64,000 nt of DNA, from assembly GCA_913774665.1 (NCBI GenBank), contig CAJYHN010000010.1, positions 620,001 through 684,000 of the forward strand, written 5' to 3'. The notes beneath the pieces were generated by a model. It had not been told where the DNA came from, made no database searches, and saw nothing but the letters and a program-made list of their open reading frames with translations. The DNA is from an uncultured Microbacterium sp. (lineage in GTDB: Bacteria; Actinomycetota; Actinomycetes; Actinomycetales; Microbacteriaceae). How positions within the stretch are numbered: the first letter of the stretch is position 1; every line of letters begins with the position of its first letter. Made by a program: the position numbers and the translations under genes. Below are positions 38,395 through 47,438 of this stretch, in pieces.

Positions 38395-38898
38395 ATGACG
38401 ACGTCCGATCAGATCGCTCCCGACCAGACCGCTGCCACCGAGGAGCAGCTCGAGCAAGAGGGCGATATCGCCGCCGACTACCTCGAGGGGCTCCTGGACA
38501 TCGCCGACATCGACGGCGACCTCGCGATGGACGTGCGCGCCGGCCGCGCGTACGTCTCGGTGGAGGCGGAGGATGCCGCGGCGCTGTCCACCCTGTCGCA
38601 CCCTGACACCGTGCAGGCGCTGCAGGAGCTGACGCGTCTGGCCGTGCAGAACTCGACGGGACGGTTCTCGCGTTTGATCCTCGACATCGGTGGATCGCGC
38701 GACGCCCGTCAGCGCCAGCTCGAGAACCTCGTCGACCGGGCCATCGCCCGTCTCGACGAGGGGGCGTCACAGGCATCGCTGCCGGCCATGTCGAGCTACG
38801 AGCGCAAGCTGGTGCACGACATCGCCGCGGATCGCGGGTTCACCTCCGAGTCCTTCGGTGAGGGTGCCGACCGCCACACCGTGATCCGTCGCGGCTGA
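38395..38898 (+). CDS. jag: Jag/KhpB-type RNA-binding protein (KH and R3H domains)
   Basis: 167 residues. The KH-II domain is at about 35-100 (DIDGDLAMDVRAGRAYVSVEAED, then LSHPDTVQALQELTRLAVQ). The R3H domain is at about 100-165, with SSYERKLVHDIAADRGFTSESFGEG. The protein binds RNA and in Gram-positives works with KhpA to adjust envelope growth. The N-terminal Jag_N domain of firmicutes is absent, as usual in actinobacteria. It lies 15 bases after yidC and 8 before rsmG. Confidence 0.93.
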   Translation: MTTSDQIAPDQTAATEEQLEQEGDIAADYLEGLLDIADIDGDLAMDVRAGRAYVSVEAEDAAALSTLSHPDTVQALQELTRLAVQNSTGRFSRLILDIGGSRDARQRQLENLVDRAIARLDEGASQASLPAMSSYERKLVHDIAADRGFTSESFGEGADRHTVIRRG

Positions 38899-38906
38899 GT
38901 GATCGG

Positions 38907-39536
38907 ATGCCGGAACAGCTCGAGGCCGAGCCGAGCGCAGCGCTGACCCTGTTCGGCGACAACATCGAGAAGGCCCGTCAGTTCACGCGGAATCTCGCCG
39001 TTCACGGCGAGGAACGCGGGCTCATCGGTCCGCTGGAAGTGCCGCGACTGTGGACACGTCACATTCTGAACAGCGCGATCGCTGCGCCCTACTTCTCAGG
39101 GCGCGCCGTCGACGTGGGATCGGGGGCGGGTCTGCCCGGTCTGGTGCTCGCGATCGCTCGTCCCGACGTGGAGTGGACGCTCATCGAGCCCATGGAGCGC
39201 CGTACCGCGTGGCTGTCCGAGCAGGTTGCTGAGCTCGAACTCGAGAACGTCACGGTCGCGCGTATGCGGGGCGAGGAGTGGTCCGAGGGACGGGTGTTCG
39301 ACGTGGCGACGGCCCGCGCGGTCAGCGCTCTGCGCACGCTTCTACCGTTCACCGCTCCCCTGGTTCGACCCGGTGGCAGGCTCGTCTTCCTCAAGGGCGC
39401 CAATGTGGGCGCCGAGGTCGATGCGGCCGCGAAGCAGGTGCGGAAGTTCGGGTTGACCGACGTCGCGATCGAGGTCGTCGGCGAGGGAATGCTCGACGAA
39501 CCCACCCGCGTGTTCTTGGCCACCGTTTCGCGCTGA
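38907..39536 (+). CDS. rsmG: 16S rRNA m7G527 methyltransferase RsmG
   Basis: 209 residues. SAM-binding motif I is AVDVGSGAGLPGLVLAIARPD; ERRTAWLSEQV and ATARAVSALRTLLPFTAPLVRPGG follow. It methylates G527 of 16S rRNA; loss gives low-level streptomycin resistance in other bacteria. It ends the rpmH block. In relatives parA usually follows closely, but here it is almost 5 kb away. Confidence 0.95.
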   Translation: MPEQLEAEPSAALTLFGDNIEKARQFTRNLAVHGEERGLIGPLEVPRLWTRHILNSAIAAPYFSGRAVDVGSGAGLPGLVLAIARPDVEWTLIEPMERRTAWLSEQVAELELENVTVARMRGEEWSEGRVFDVATARAVSALRTLLPFTAPLVRPGGRLVFLKGANVGAEVDAAAKQVRKFGLTDVAIEVVGEGMLDEPTRVFLATVSR

Positions 39537-39658
39537 AGGACCTGAGCGTCGGACTGAGGGCCACGGGGAGCCGGATCGAGGGGTGCCCCGGCTTCGAGGT
39601 CACGCTGTGTCCTGGCACACCCGCGATTCTCGTCATCGAGGACGACGCGGTTGCCGAG

Positions 39659-40237
39659 CTAGGGGTGGTCTGGACGTGACACCTCGGGCGCGCCCGGGTC
39701 GATCCCTCGCAGGAACGCGGTGAAGGCCTGATCCACGCGGTGGAAGTCCGCCGTTGCACCCAGGTCGACGATCAGTCCGCGGATGACGGAGAGGACCAAT
39801 GTTGCGGACGGCGGGGGGTCGATCGTCGACAGACCCTGGCCGAGCAGGGGGAGCCAGTCGGTCGTCGCGCGTGCGCGGAAGCCCGGCCACAGCGAGTCCT
39901 CGCGCTGCTCAGGGAGTTCAGTGAACATCCGCACGAAGGATCGCCCGTCTGGTTCGGTCATCCGCACCCACGCTGTGGCCAACGTGGCGCTGTAGCTCTC
40001 CCCCGAGACGACGCGCAGAAGCTCGCCGAGGGAGGCGAGGTGCATCTCGCGCGCGCGACGCAGCACCGCACGGAACAGTTCATCCCGGGTACCGAAGTGG
40101 TACAGCAGCATGCGGGTGGACGTTCCCGTCGCTTGTGCGAACGGCTCGAGGCCGTCGGGGAGCCCGTGGGCGAGGGCATGTTCGGCGCACTGGTCTAAGA
40201 GGTCCTTTGCGATGGCCGGCTGCCGCTGTCTCCCCAC
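39659..40237 (-). CDS. TetR-family transcriptional regulator
   Basis: 192 residues from GTG 40237. The N-terminal helix-turn-helix is LEPFAQATGTSTRMLLYHFGTRDELFRAVL, the usual TetR recognition helix with YHF and a following K/R-x-EL. The C-terminal ligand domain is helical and unclassified. No gene it might control is divergent from it: the sequence to the right has no supported gene. It is convergent with rsmG. Its base composition matches the core genes more than the gene-poor region beside it. Confidence 0.88.
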   Translation of the reverse strand: MGRQRQPAIAKDLLDQCAEHALAHGLPDGLEPFAQATGTSTRMLLYHFGTRDELFRAVLRRAREMHLASLGELLRVVSGESYSATLATAWVRMTEPDGRSFVRMFTELPEQREDSLWPGFRARATTDWLPLLGQGLSTIDPPPSATLVLSVIRGLIVDLGATADFHRVDQAFTAFLRGIDPGAPEVSRPDHP

Positions 40238-41060
40238 GCTGCGATCTTTTCACGTAATGCTCAGTACGTCTAACAGCGAAGCGGGCCTAAGCGAAAGGGC
40301 GTGGTACGGAGGTTGTCTCTGCGCATGGAGCGTTGGTGCGCGATGGCATCTGCTGGTGCAAGCCGACGATTCGTGTCCTGCGGGACGTACGGCGGTTCTA
40401 AGTCACCCTGTCGCGCTCCCCTCTCGTCGGACGACGGGTGAGACCTCGTCTGGGGGTCTGGTGCCGGATGCCGCGGCCATGCGTCTCGCATGGGATCACG
40501 TGGATGCGGTGATCGCCATCGACTCCTGCGACAGCTGCGCCGCCATCGCGGAGGAGGACTGTGATCCCGCTCTGGAGAAGCTGACGCACCCGGTCCAATC
40601 GCAGGGAGACATGATGAGCGCGGAGCTCTCTTGGGCGCACGAAGCCAGGGGACGATGAGCTTCTCGAGTCCGAGGGAGAGAGTGTCTCGTTGTGTGCGGG
40701 GTTGTTCGTGCGAGAACCGGATCCGGCGATCCTCTTCGGGCTTCGGGCTGAGTGACGGCGCGGTCCCTGATGAGATTCACGATCCTTGTCTCGCGCGCCG
40801 GTTCGCCCGGAGCTCGCGACGTGCATCGTGTGCCCTGAATGCCCGCAGCCACTGATCGTTCTGCCACGCGTGCACGCCCTTCGTGAACGAAAGTTCTTCG
40901 CGCTCCCGGTCGAGTACCGTCTCTTCGCGTCTGGACCTCGGCGCCGTTCGGATCGAGGTCGACCACGGAGACATGAACCTGTAGCCCCGCCATCAGGCGG
41001 AACCAGGACGCGTGGCTTCGCGCTGGCGGGCGGGTGTGCTGCTGTGAGTGCGAGCCGTCC

Positions 41061-41074
41061 GTTTCACGTGAAAC
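41061..41074. promoter_or_regulatory. parS site 1
   Basis: GTTTCACGTGAAAC, the perfect 14-bp ParB-binding palindrome, flanked by C and G. This is the site furthest from parA. Confidence 0.93.
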
Positions 41075-41518
41075 GGGTCGTGGACACACTCGGTGGGTAG
41101 ACGTCCTGACGTGGCGTTCGCATGAAGCGTGCGGGTTTCGACGTACTTCCGCCCTCTTCAATGGGAAGGAACTGCCAACGCGGTGGACCCGCTCTCGCGC
41201 TAGGTGAGGTCCGCGTTCCCCCGGTGAGGTTCCGCAAAAGGCTTTCACGCGCCGCGGGGTGCCGTTCATGGGATTCTCCGGCTGGGCGAATGTGTGGGTG
41301 TCGTCGCGGTCTTGGGCCCGAGGTCGGGATGGCCTCGGGACGCACCGTCTCGTGGTCCGCGGACGTCGGCGAGCGACCAGCGGGCTGTCAGCCGGTGTGG
41401 CGATCGATGGGCCCGCAGGTGCATCGATCGCGATGTCGCTCTCGGATGCTCGTCGCGTAGGCGTGAAGCGCCAGGCCCCGACCTGGCGGCACCGTTTACG
41501 CCCCACGTCGACGGCGAT

Positions 41519-41532
41519 GTTTCACGTGAAAC
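41519..41532. promoter_or_regulatory. parS site 2
   Basis: Perfect GTTTCACGTGAAAC, 458 bases after site 1, with T on both flanks. Confidence 0.93.
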
Positions 41533-41820
41533 TTTCGATGATCGCGGCGGGCTTGGCTCCGAGCTCGGACTAATGAATCTCAGGCACGGTGAACAGAGGG
41601 GTTCTTCCTGTGTCGCGGAGCTCTGTTGGCACCATCTATCCGCCAGGTCTTGACGCGCCGGAGGATTGCTTCCGCGATGGGATGTCCGTTGCGCTCCGCC
41701 GATCTTCGCGCCCATTCAACGACAGTCAGCGCGGGTCAGTGACGCGGAGTTCCTTGCATCGCTGGGTTCCGGTGCGAAGCGTCTGGACGGACCGGCTTGA
41801 AACCCGTGCTCGCGTCAGTC

Positions 41821-42004
41821 GCGGATGTCGGGTGGGTGTGTGGAGGTCTGTGTCGGGTCCGTGGTGGGCTTGGCGCGGATGTCGCGAGGGGTGAGTGGAG
41901 GTCTGTGTCGGGTCCGTGGTGGGGCTGGCGCGGCCGTCGGGCTGAGTGTGCCCAAGGTCGTCTCGAGTTCGTCGTGGGGCCGGCGCGGGCGTGAGGTGGG
42001 TGGG
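41821..42004. repeat. Tandem repeat, unit 54-55 bp, about 3.4 copies
   Basis: Units begin at 41821, 41875 and 41930, with a partial fourth from 41985. The first two are nearly identical over the core GTGGAGGTCTGTGTCGGG...; the third is clearly diverged. Because one unit is 54 and the next 55 bases, the repeat does not hold a reading frame, which argues against a protein repeat. It lies between parS sites 2 and 3. Confidence 0.85.
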
Positions 42005-42425
42005 CCGAGGTCTGCCGATTTGATCTGTCGACGACTGTTGATCGCGCTGATGCCTGACTCCCGCGCCAGGGGGTGCTCTGTCCATGCTCGTTGTCATGTG
42101 CGAAGAGCGCTCTTGCGCCTACCGGCTGACACTGGTCGCCGCGGGGAACGCGCCGCGATAGCCCTTCGGACGTGCGCGCCCGAGTCCGCTCCCCCAGACG
42201 CAATTGTTCAACCCTCGATGCGAACCCTGGATCGCCTACTCGCCAGCACGGCGACACGAATCGAGAAGCCCGAGTCGCTGGACAAGGAACCCTTCGCGAC
42301 TGACCGGACGAGTCCGCCGGGTGCCCTCCGCTGCGCATCCGGTGACGAAGCGTCGGCGGGTTCGGCGTGGCCCGATACCGCCCGCCACCTGGACGGGCGA
42401 CGGCGAAGCGAGCTCACCACGATAT

Positions 42426-42439
42426 GTTTCCCGTGAAAC
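42426..42439. promoter_or_regulatory. parS site 3, one-base variant
   Basis: GTTTCCCGTGAAAC differs from the consensus at one central base, which breaks the palindrome. Such sites bind ParB more weakly in other species. Confidence 0.7.
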
Positions 42440-42912
42440 ATGTCGTCTTGGTTCACGCGCCGAAGGAACGTCGGTCAGGGCGATGGTCACACTCAGTGCG
42501 TCACGAGCCACATGTATGGTGCCGCACGTTTGCAATCGTCGCGCCGTCACATCAACCGCGACGGCATCACCTTAAGATCTTGGCCTTCGCTCGTGAACTG
42601 GCGTCGTGGGGTGGAGCAATCTTGGCTTGTGGCTTTTGGTCCCAAAGACCCGGCTCAGCCTAGGGGTCGCGCGGAACGCGTCGCACCTTGGGCGTCTGCT
42701 CCGGATAGACGTTACGGGGATCTGTCACGTGGGCGGCAGGTCCCCCGCTCGGACGTGATTCTCTTCGGGGCTGAGAGGCTCGCCTCCTACGCGGAGGAGG
42801 CAGTCGCCCGACACTGGAGTCGACGAAACCCCGTCAGGACCTCCTCTGCGTCGACGAGATGTGCACTGATGCGTGGCGGAGATTGCAAGGCCAGGTCGCC
42901 CTGCCTGCACGC

Positions 42913-42926
42913 GTTTCACGTGAAAC
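42913..42926. promoter_or_regulatory. parS site 4
   Basis: Perfect GTTTCACGTGAAAC, flanked by C and A. Confidence 0.93.
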
Positions 42927-44093
42927 ATCTCCAACGTCCCACCTGAGTGAAGTGGGTGGACCCACGCCGGATGCGCTCGCGAAAGCAGAGGTTTACGTCC
43001 GTGGTCAGACTCTGGCGGAGTCGGGCCTCGGCAGGTTCGTCCCTAGGCGCAAGTGACGACTTCGCGTCAGTACTTTGCGGATAAGTGACTTCGACGCCTT
43101 TCACTCCGCCCGTTTCGCGGGAGTCAGTCATAATCGTCGCGCTGATGTCTGGGGACCCCGTCGGCGAGTGTGCTGCATCCATCAAACCGAGCCGGAGAGT
43201 GGCTGAAGTCGTGACTCTATCGGCAAGCTCAGCAAGAGTTTCGTTCGTGGGTCTGGAATGAGAAGGTCCCTGGTGTGGATCTCCCCGATCTCTGTTCGCT
43301 TTCCGCGTCGGTCCATGGCTCGAGACGTGCGCGTAGTGTTCGTGGGCGAGATTGGCGATGCGTCGCCTCTCTTGCATGTCGCCTGCGATCGAGGTCCCCA
43401 TCGGCATCGATTCGACTCCCCCGCTGTTCATCGTCACCGCGGGTAGTATGCGAGTCGGCGGCTTCGCGAAACGACTTACCTCATCTGCCGAGATCGCACA
43501 GCGTTCCGCACTCCCGATCCAGAACTCGGGCACGCTCGCAATCCTTGAAAGCAAAGATCGAACTCGGGGCGCGCGTGAAGTCGCTTGCAGTGTGATCGCG
43601 CAAAGATCCGACTGTCGCAGCACCACGCGCAGGTTTTCGTGTCCCGGTCGAACACGAGCCTCTTGAGCGCCGTCATCGTGCCAATCGATGCGTGCCACAC
43701 CTCGAGGTTGGTATCGGCATCGCGACATCCTTCTGGTGGAGCTGTGGGCCAGCTCCATGTCAGTGAACATTGAGACAAGCTGGGGTCGGGCACGTTGCGG
43801 TGAGATCGTTCATAGTCCCGGAGTGCGCGAGGCCGTCGAAGCTGCGGTCGTCGCGGGGTGCTGGGCCGTAGCTGCCTCACCGGAGTGCGATCAGTCACTC
43901 GGACCACGACGGTTACGTTCTGTCGGAGCGTGGGCGCTGCCTATTCAAGGGATTGCGTCGATCCGTGCATGCTGTCGACGTCGTGACCCGGGACCCGTGA
44001 CATCCCAGCTGCGCGCTTGCGCAATTGACTTCCGAGCGGATGGGCGTCCGACGGATGCCATCCCGGCGTCGGGGCTTGGCCTGGCGACGAGGC

Positions 44094-44107
44094 GTTTCAC
44101 GTGAAAC
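44094..44107. promoter_or_regulatory. parS site 5
   Basis: Perfect GTTTCACGTGAAAC; the first of four copies packed into 398 bases up to the parA start. Confidence 0.95.
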
Positions 44108-44222
44108 ATCTGAACCTCGGTGGAGCTCGATACACCACGGCTCGACTAACGCGGCGCAGGGCATGTAGAACCGTGATCGCTCGCGGTCTCGCGGTGTCAT
44201 GGACTTCCGGTTTGCATCCCGC

Positions 44223-44236
44223 GTTTCACGTGAAAC
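44223..44236. promoter_or_regulatory. parS site 6
   Basis: Perfect GTTTCACGTGAAAC, 129 bases after site 5. Confidence 0.95.
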
Positions 44237-44313
44237 ATGCTGCACGGGCTCATTGCGTTCGGAGCGCTCTCCTAGGTGTCTGAGACCCGCGGACAGACTG
44301 ACCGGCACCACAC

Positions 44314-44327
44314 GTTTCACGTGAAAC
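44314..44327. promoter_or_regulatory. parS site 7
   Basis: Perfect GTTTCACGTGAAAC, 91 bases after site 6 and about 120 bases before the parA -10 element. Confidence 0.95.
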
Positions 44328-44446
44328 ATGCGTCGGGATGCACGCCATAGGAACCGACCGGAGATCTCCCTCGGTGAAGCTCAGTCGCATAGGGCGTCAC
44401 CCCTCCCGGTTCGATCCGCCCCCTCGGGAATGTCCGTGCCCGCGGG

Positions 44447-44452
44447 TAGACT
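44447..44452 (+). promoter_or_regulatory. parA -10 element TAGACT
   Basis: The same hexamer as at crgA and sortase. It predicts a start near 44459, just before the ribosome site GGGAAGG (44468-44474). No clear -35 is seen. parS sites flank it on both sides, so ParB spreading could repress it. Confidence 0.5.
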
Positions 44453-44477
44453 GATCGGGTTGGCGACGGGAAGGTGT

Positions 44478-44491
44478 GTTTCACGTGAAAC
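44478..44491. promoter_or_regulatory. parS site 8, spanning the parA start codon
   Basis: The only copy that is a perfect 16-mer with flanks, TGTTTCACGTGAAACA (44477-44492). Its central GTG (44485-44487) is the likely parA start codon. Confidence 0.95.
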
Positions 44492-45402
44492 AGTCCGATG
44501 AGGCAGCCACGCCGTCGTCCTTCGAGGACTCCCCCATTGCACGTGAGATCGCGAATCTCTCGGCGCGGAGGCGTGTGCTTGACGAGGTAACCGTCGAGCT
44601 GTCCGGCCGCACTCGCGTCTTCACGGTGTCGAACCAGAAGGGCGGAGTGGGTAAGACCACGACCGCTGTTAACATCGCGGCCGCACTCGTCTCTGTTGGT
44701 GCACGTGTCCTGGTCATCGACCTCGATCCGCAGGGAAATGCGTCGACCGCCCTGGGAGTCCCCCACAACGCCGATACGCCGAGCGTCTACGACGTCCTCA
44801 TCGATGAATTCCCTCTCGCGGACATCGTGCAGGTCAGCCCCGAGTCTCCCAACCTGCTCTGCGCTCCGAGCACTATTCACCTCGCCGGCGCCGAGATCGA
44901 GCTGGTATCGCAGGTTGCGCGTGAGCATCGTCTTCGCGGCGCACTCCGGGATTACCTCGAGATCGAGGGCAACCACCTCGATTTCGTCATCATCGACTGC
45001 CCTCCCTCGCTGGGACTGTTGACGATCAATGCGTTCACCGCGGCCGATGAGGTCATGATTCCCATCCAGTGCGAGTACTACGCGCTCGAGGGGTTGAGCC
45101 AGTTGCTCGGCAGCGTGCAGATGATCCAGAAGCACCTCAACCCCGGTCTCCACGTGTCGACGATCCTTCTGACCATGTACGACGGGCGCACGCGTCTCGC
45201 ACAGCAGGTCGCGGATGAGGTCCGTTCGCACTTCACGGGCGAGGTGCTCGACACGGTCATTCCTCGATCCGTCCGTGTGTCTGAAGCGCCGAGCTTCGGA
45301 CAGACCGTCATCGCGTACGATGGCCAGTCAGCGGGCGCCATCGCCTACCGCGAGGCGGCAGTAGAGATCGTCGCTCGCGACACCACCAAGAAGGGCTCCT
45401 GA
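44485..45402 (+). CDS. parA: Chromosome-partitioning ATPase ParA
   Basis: 305 residues from GTG 44485. The deviant Walker A is KGGVGKTTTAVNIAAAL, Walker A' is VLVIDLDPQGNAST and Walker B is FVIIDCPPSLG. An N-terminal basic extension of about 45 residues precedes the fold. ParA forms a nucleoid-bound ATP gradient that pulls ParB-parS complexes apart. I prefer GTG 44485 because GGGAAGG is 10 bases upstream; the in-frame GTG 44476 has only one base between it and the ribosome site, though both stay possible. The stop overlaps parB as TGATG. Confidence 0.95.
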   Translation: MKQSDEAATPSSFEDSPIAREIANLSARRRVLDEVTVELSGRTRVFTVSNQKGGVGKTTTAVNIAAALVSVGARVLVIDLDPQGNASTALGVPHNADTPSVYDVLIDEFPLADIVQVSPESPNLLCAPSTIHLAGAEIELVSQVAREHRLRGALRDYLEIEGNHLDFVIIDCPPSLGLLTINAFTAADEVMIPIQCEYYALEGLSQLLGSVQMIQKHLNPGLHVSTILLTMYDGRTRLAQQVADEVRSHFTGEVLDTVIPRSVRVSEAPSFGQTVIAYDGQSAGAIAYREAAVEIVARDTTKKGS

Positions 45403-46373
45403 TGGCCAAGAGGACTGGTTTGGGGCGCGGTATCGGCGCCCTCATCCCCACGATGGAGCCGTCGGAGGCGCGCCCCGTCGATGTCTTCTTCCCAGACGGG
45501 GCCGCAGCGAAGGATGCGACGGCGAAGGCCGACGCGGACCGCCCCGACGACGATGCGGCGCTGGTGTCGGTGCCGGGTGCGCGCCTCGTACACATCGACC
45601 CGAAGACCATCGTCCCCAACCCTCGCCAGCCTCGTACGCATTTCGATGCGGATGACCTCGCAGAACTCGTCCACTCCGTTCGCGAGTTCGGCGTTCTTCA
45701 GCCGGTGGTCGTTCGTGACAAGGGCGACGGTACCTATGAGCTGATCATGGGTGAGCGACGGACGCGTGCCTCTCGCGAGGCCGGGCTCGAGAGCATCCCG
45801 GCAGTGGTCCGCGAGACCGATGACGAGTACCTCCTCCGCGACGCGCTCCTCGAGAACCTTCATCGTTCTCAGCTGAACCCTCTCGAAGAGGCTTCCGCGT
45901 ACCAGCAGCTGCTCGAGGACTTCGGCATCACTCAGGAAGAACTGGCGACCCGCATCGGTCGTTCGCGACCGCAGATCAGCAACACGATCCGCTTGCTGAA
46001 GTTGCCCGTCCCCGTGCAACAGCGCGTCGCTGCCGGCGTTCTCAGTGCCGGGCATGCTCGTGCAATCCTCTCTCTGGACGACCCCAAAGAGATGCAGAAG
46101 CTCGCTGACAAGATCGTCAACGAGGATCTGTCGGTTCGCGCGGCTGAGGCTGCCGCCAAGATGCCGGGTGTCGCCCCCGTCCGCCAGAAACCGAAGGCCG
46201 GATCGCGCCGGTCGGGACTCGACGACATCGCGGATCGTCTCGGCGACCGGTTCGACACGAAGGTCCGCGTGTCGCTCAATGCCAAAAAAGGCCAGATCAG
46301 CATCGATTTCGCGAGTATCCAGGACCTCAATCGCATCCTCGCGACTCTGGGCGAAGAGGGTTACACGGGCTGA
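45402..46373 (+). CDS. parB: Chromosome-partitioning protein ParB
   Basis: 323 residues. The N-terminus KRTGLGRGIGALIP contains the ParA-stimulating peptide. The CTP-binding domain has IVPNPRQPRTHF and GERRTRAS, with ENLHRSQLNPLEEA. The helix-turn-helix for parS is TQEELATRIGRSRPQISNTIRLLKLP. The C-terminal dimerisation domain includes the final RILATLGEEGY. It loads at parS and slides as a CTP-dependent clamp. The start overlaps the parA stop, and eight parS sites lie upstream. Confidence 0.97.
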   Translation: MAKRTGLGRGIGALIPTMEPSEARPVDVFFPDGAAAKDATAKADADRPDDDAALVSVPGARLVHIDPKTIVPNPRQPRTHFDADDLAELVHSVREFGVLQPVVVRDKGDGTYELIMGERRTRASREAGLESIPAVVRETDDEYLLRDALLENLHRSQLNPLEEASAYQQLLEDFGITQEELATRIGRSRPQISNTIRLLKLPVPVQQRVAAGVLSAGHARAILSLDDPKEMQKLADKIVNEDLSVRAAEAAAKMPGVAPVRQKPKAGSRRSGLDDIADRLGDRFDTKVRVSLNAKKGQISIDFASIQDLNRILATLGEEGYTG

Positions 46374-46456
46374 CGCGATGCCCGCACCGGGCGGATCACG
46401 CGGCGAGCGAACGCGCCCGCGCGCCCGGTGTCGGTAGCTCGACGTACGCTGGAACG

Positions 46457-46804
46457 GTGACAGCGAACGACGACACCCCGCGCCGTCGCGCCAGCCTCGA
46501 GCTCTTGCGCGCGGAAGCCTCCGACGAACTCGCGGTCCTCATTCACGAGCGTCTGCGTGGCGGCGAAGATCCGTGGGACTTCATGGAAGACCTGCCCAGC
46601 GTCGACGAGCTCGTCGTCCTCACTCTGCGCGCGGACAACATCTTCGAGAACGGCGGAGTCCGCCCCAACCGCTCACGCAACTACCGCGTGCTTCGCCAGA
46701 TCGCCCTCGACTATCCCCCGCTCACCAAGGCCGTTTGGAGGATCCTGGGTGAGGAGGAGCCCCACCGCCGGTGGGACGCCAACGTGCGGCTCGACGCCTC
46801 CTGA
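46457..46804 (+). CDS. Conserved small protein of unknown function downstream of parB
   Basis: 115 residues, soluble and predominantly helical: RASLELLRAEASDELAVLIHERLRGGEDPWDFMEDLPSVDEL, then an Arg-rich middle (NRSRNYRVLRQIALDYPPLTKAVWRIL). I do not recognise the fold. It starts with GTG 46457, and TACGCT (46445-46450) is 6 bases upstream, so it has its own leaderless promoter instead of reading through from parB. A terminator follows at 46852. Codon use is that of the core genes, so it is a real gene. Confidence 0.75.
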   Translation: MTANDDTPRRRASLELLRAEASDELAVLIHERLRGGEDPWDFMEDLPSVDELVVLTLRADNIFENGGVRPNRSRNYRVLRQIALDYPPLTKAVWRILGEEEPHRRWDANVRLDAS

Positions 46805-46851
46805 GCCGCGAGGCCGCGTCGTGGCCCCTCCGGGGTCAGAACGGCATCGAG

Positions 46852-46878
46852 GGGCGCTCAGATCGCCCGTGAGCGCCC
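46852..46878 (+). terminator. Probable terminator after the 115-residue protein gene
   Basis: Perfect 9-bp arms GGGCGCTCA/TGAGCGCCC with a 9-base loop, about 50 bases past the stop. There is no T run. Confidence 0.5.
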
Positions 46879-47010
46879 GGAAAGCGGTCCACGGCGTGAT
46901 CGACCCCCGGTCTTCCGCGCCCCGGCGATCGGGTACATCGTCATCGCTGTTGACGGGGTGATGGCATCCTGAGCTGGCTTCTCTCCCTCAGACCGCCCGA
47001 ACACGCGAAA

Positions 47011-47038
47011 GTCCCCGGCGCCCTGAGGCACCGGGGAC
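47011..47038 (-). terminator. trxA terminator
   Basis: GTCCCCGG/CCGGGGAC with an inner GCC/GGC pair and a CTGA loop, 16 bases past the minus-strand trxA stop. CTTTCGCG follows on that strand. Confidence 0.75.
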
Positions 47039-47053
47039 GTTCTGGGAGAGGTC

Positions 47054-47377
47054 TCAGCCGAGGAACGCGGCGAGATCCTGCTCGAGTGCGTACTTGGGCT
47101 TTGCGCCGATGATGGTCGTCTTGACCTCACCGCCCTGGAAGACCTTCATCGCGGGGATGGAGGTGATCTGGTACTTCATCGCGAGGTCCGGGTTCTCGTC
47201 GACGTTGAGCTTGAGGACGGTGATCTTTCCCGCGTTCTCGTTCTGGATCTCGTCGAGGACGGGGGCGACCATGCGACACGGTCCGCACCACTCAGCCCAG
47301 AAATCCACGAGAACGGGTCCGTCGGCCTGCAGGACGTCCTGCTCGAACGTTGCGGAGGTCGTCGCCTTGGCAGTCAT
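47054..47377 (-). CDS. trxA: Thioredoxin
   Basis: 107 residues with the active site WAEWCGPCRM and the cis-Pro loop TSIPAMKVF. It reduces disulfides in cytoplasmic proteins. AAGGAG lies 7 bases before ATG 47377. trxB is upstream on the same strand with 61 bases between, so TrxB and its substrate are probably made together, as in the mycobacterial trxB2-trxC pair. Confidence 0.97.
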   Translation of the reverse strand: MTAKATTSATFEQDVLQADGPVLVDFWAEWCGPCRMVAPVLDEIQNENAGKITVLKLNVDENPDLAMKYQITSIPAMKVFQGGEVKTTIIGAKPKYALEQDLAAFLG

Positions 47378-47438
47378 TGCATTTCTCCTTCGTGAAAGCG
47401 TCAGTTGATGAAAACGCCGGTGAACGGGGTTTTGTTCC

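Larger units (their letters stand above)
40238..44446. other. 4.2-kb gene-poor region with seven parS sites
   Basis: No frame here has a start, ribosome site, family motif or codon pattern that I can support. The longest open frames are on either strand, overlap each other and read low-complexity Arg/Ser/Pro sequence. G+C is visibly lower than in the genes (35 of 60 bases in 43441-43500). It carries seven parS copies, with an eighth overlapping the parA start just beyond, and a 54-55 bp tandem repeat at 41821-42004. I read it as a centromere-like segment, possibly built from decayed genes. Small RNAs or very short genes cannot be excluded. Confidence 0.6.

Noticed and set aside
40496-41506. 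336-codon minus-strand frame beside the TetR gene
   Set aside because: Ser/Arg/Pro/Thr-rich low-complexity product, parS read as protein (VSRET), no ribosome site.
41821-42004. Possible CRISPR array
   Set aside because: Repeats are contiguous 54-55 bp tandem units without unique spacers, and no cas genes are present.
42916-43770. 284-codon minus-strand frame in the parS region
   Set aside because: No ribosome site, motif or hydrophobic pattern. It ends in a parS-derived sequence and overlaps equally long frames on the other strand. It might be a decayed gene, but nothing supports a call.
43476-43907. CAWC...SHCKR stretch resembling an HNH or zinc-finger start
   Set aside because: Only one Cys pair and no following HNH His/Asn pattern. 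It lies in a frame without a credible start, so chance is more likely.
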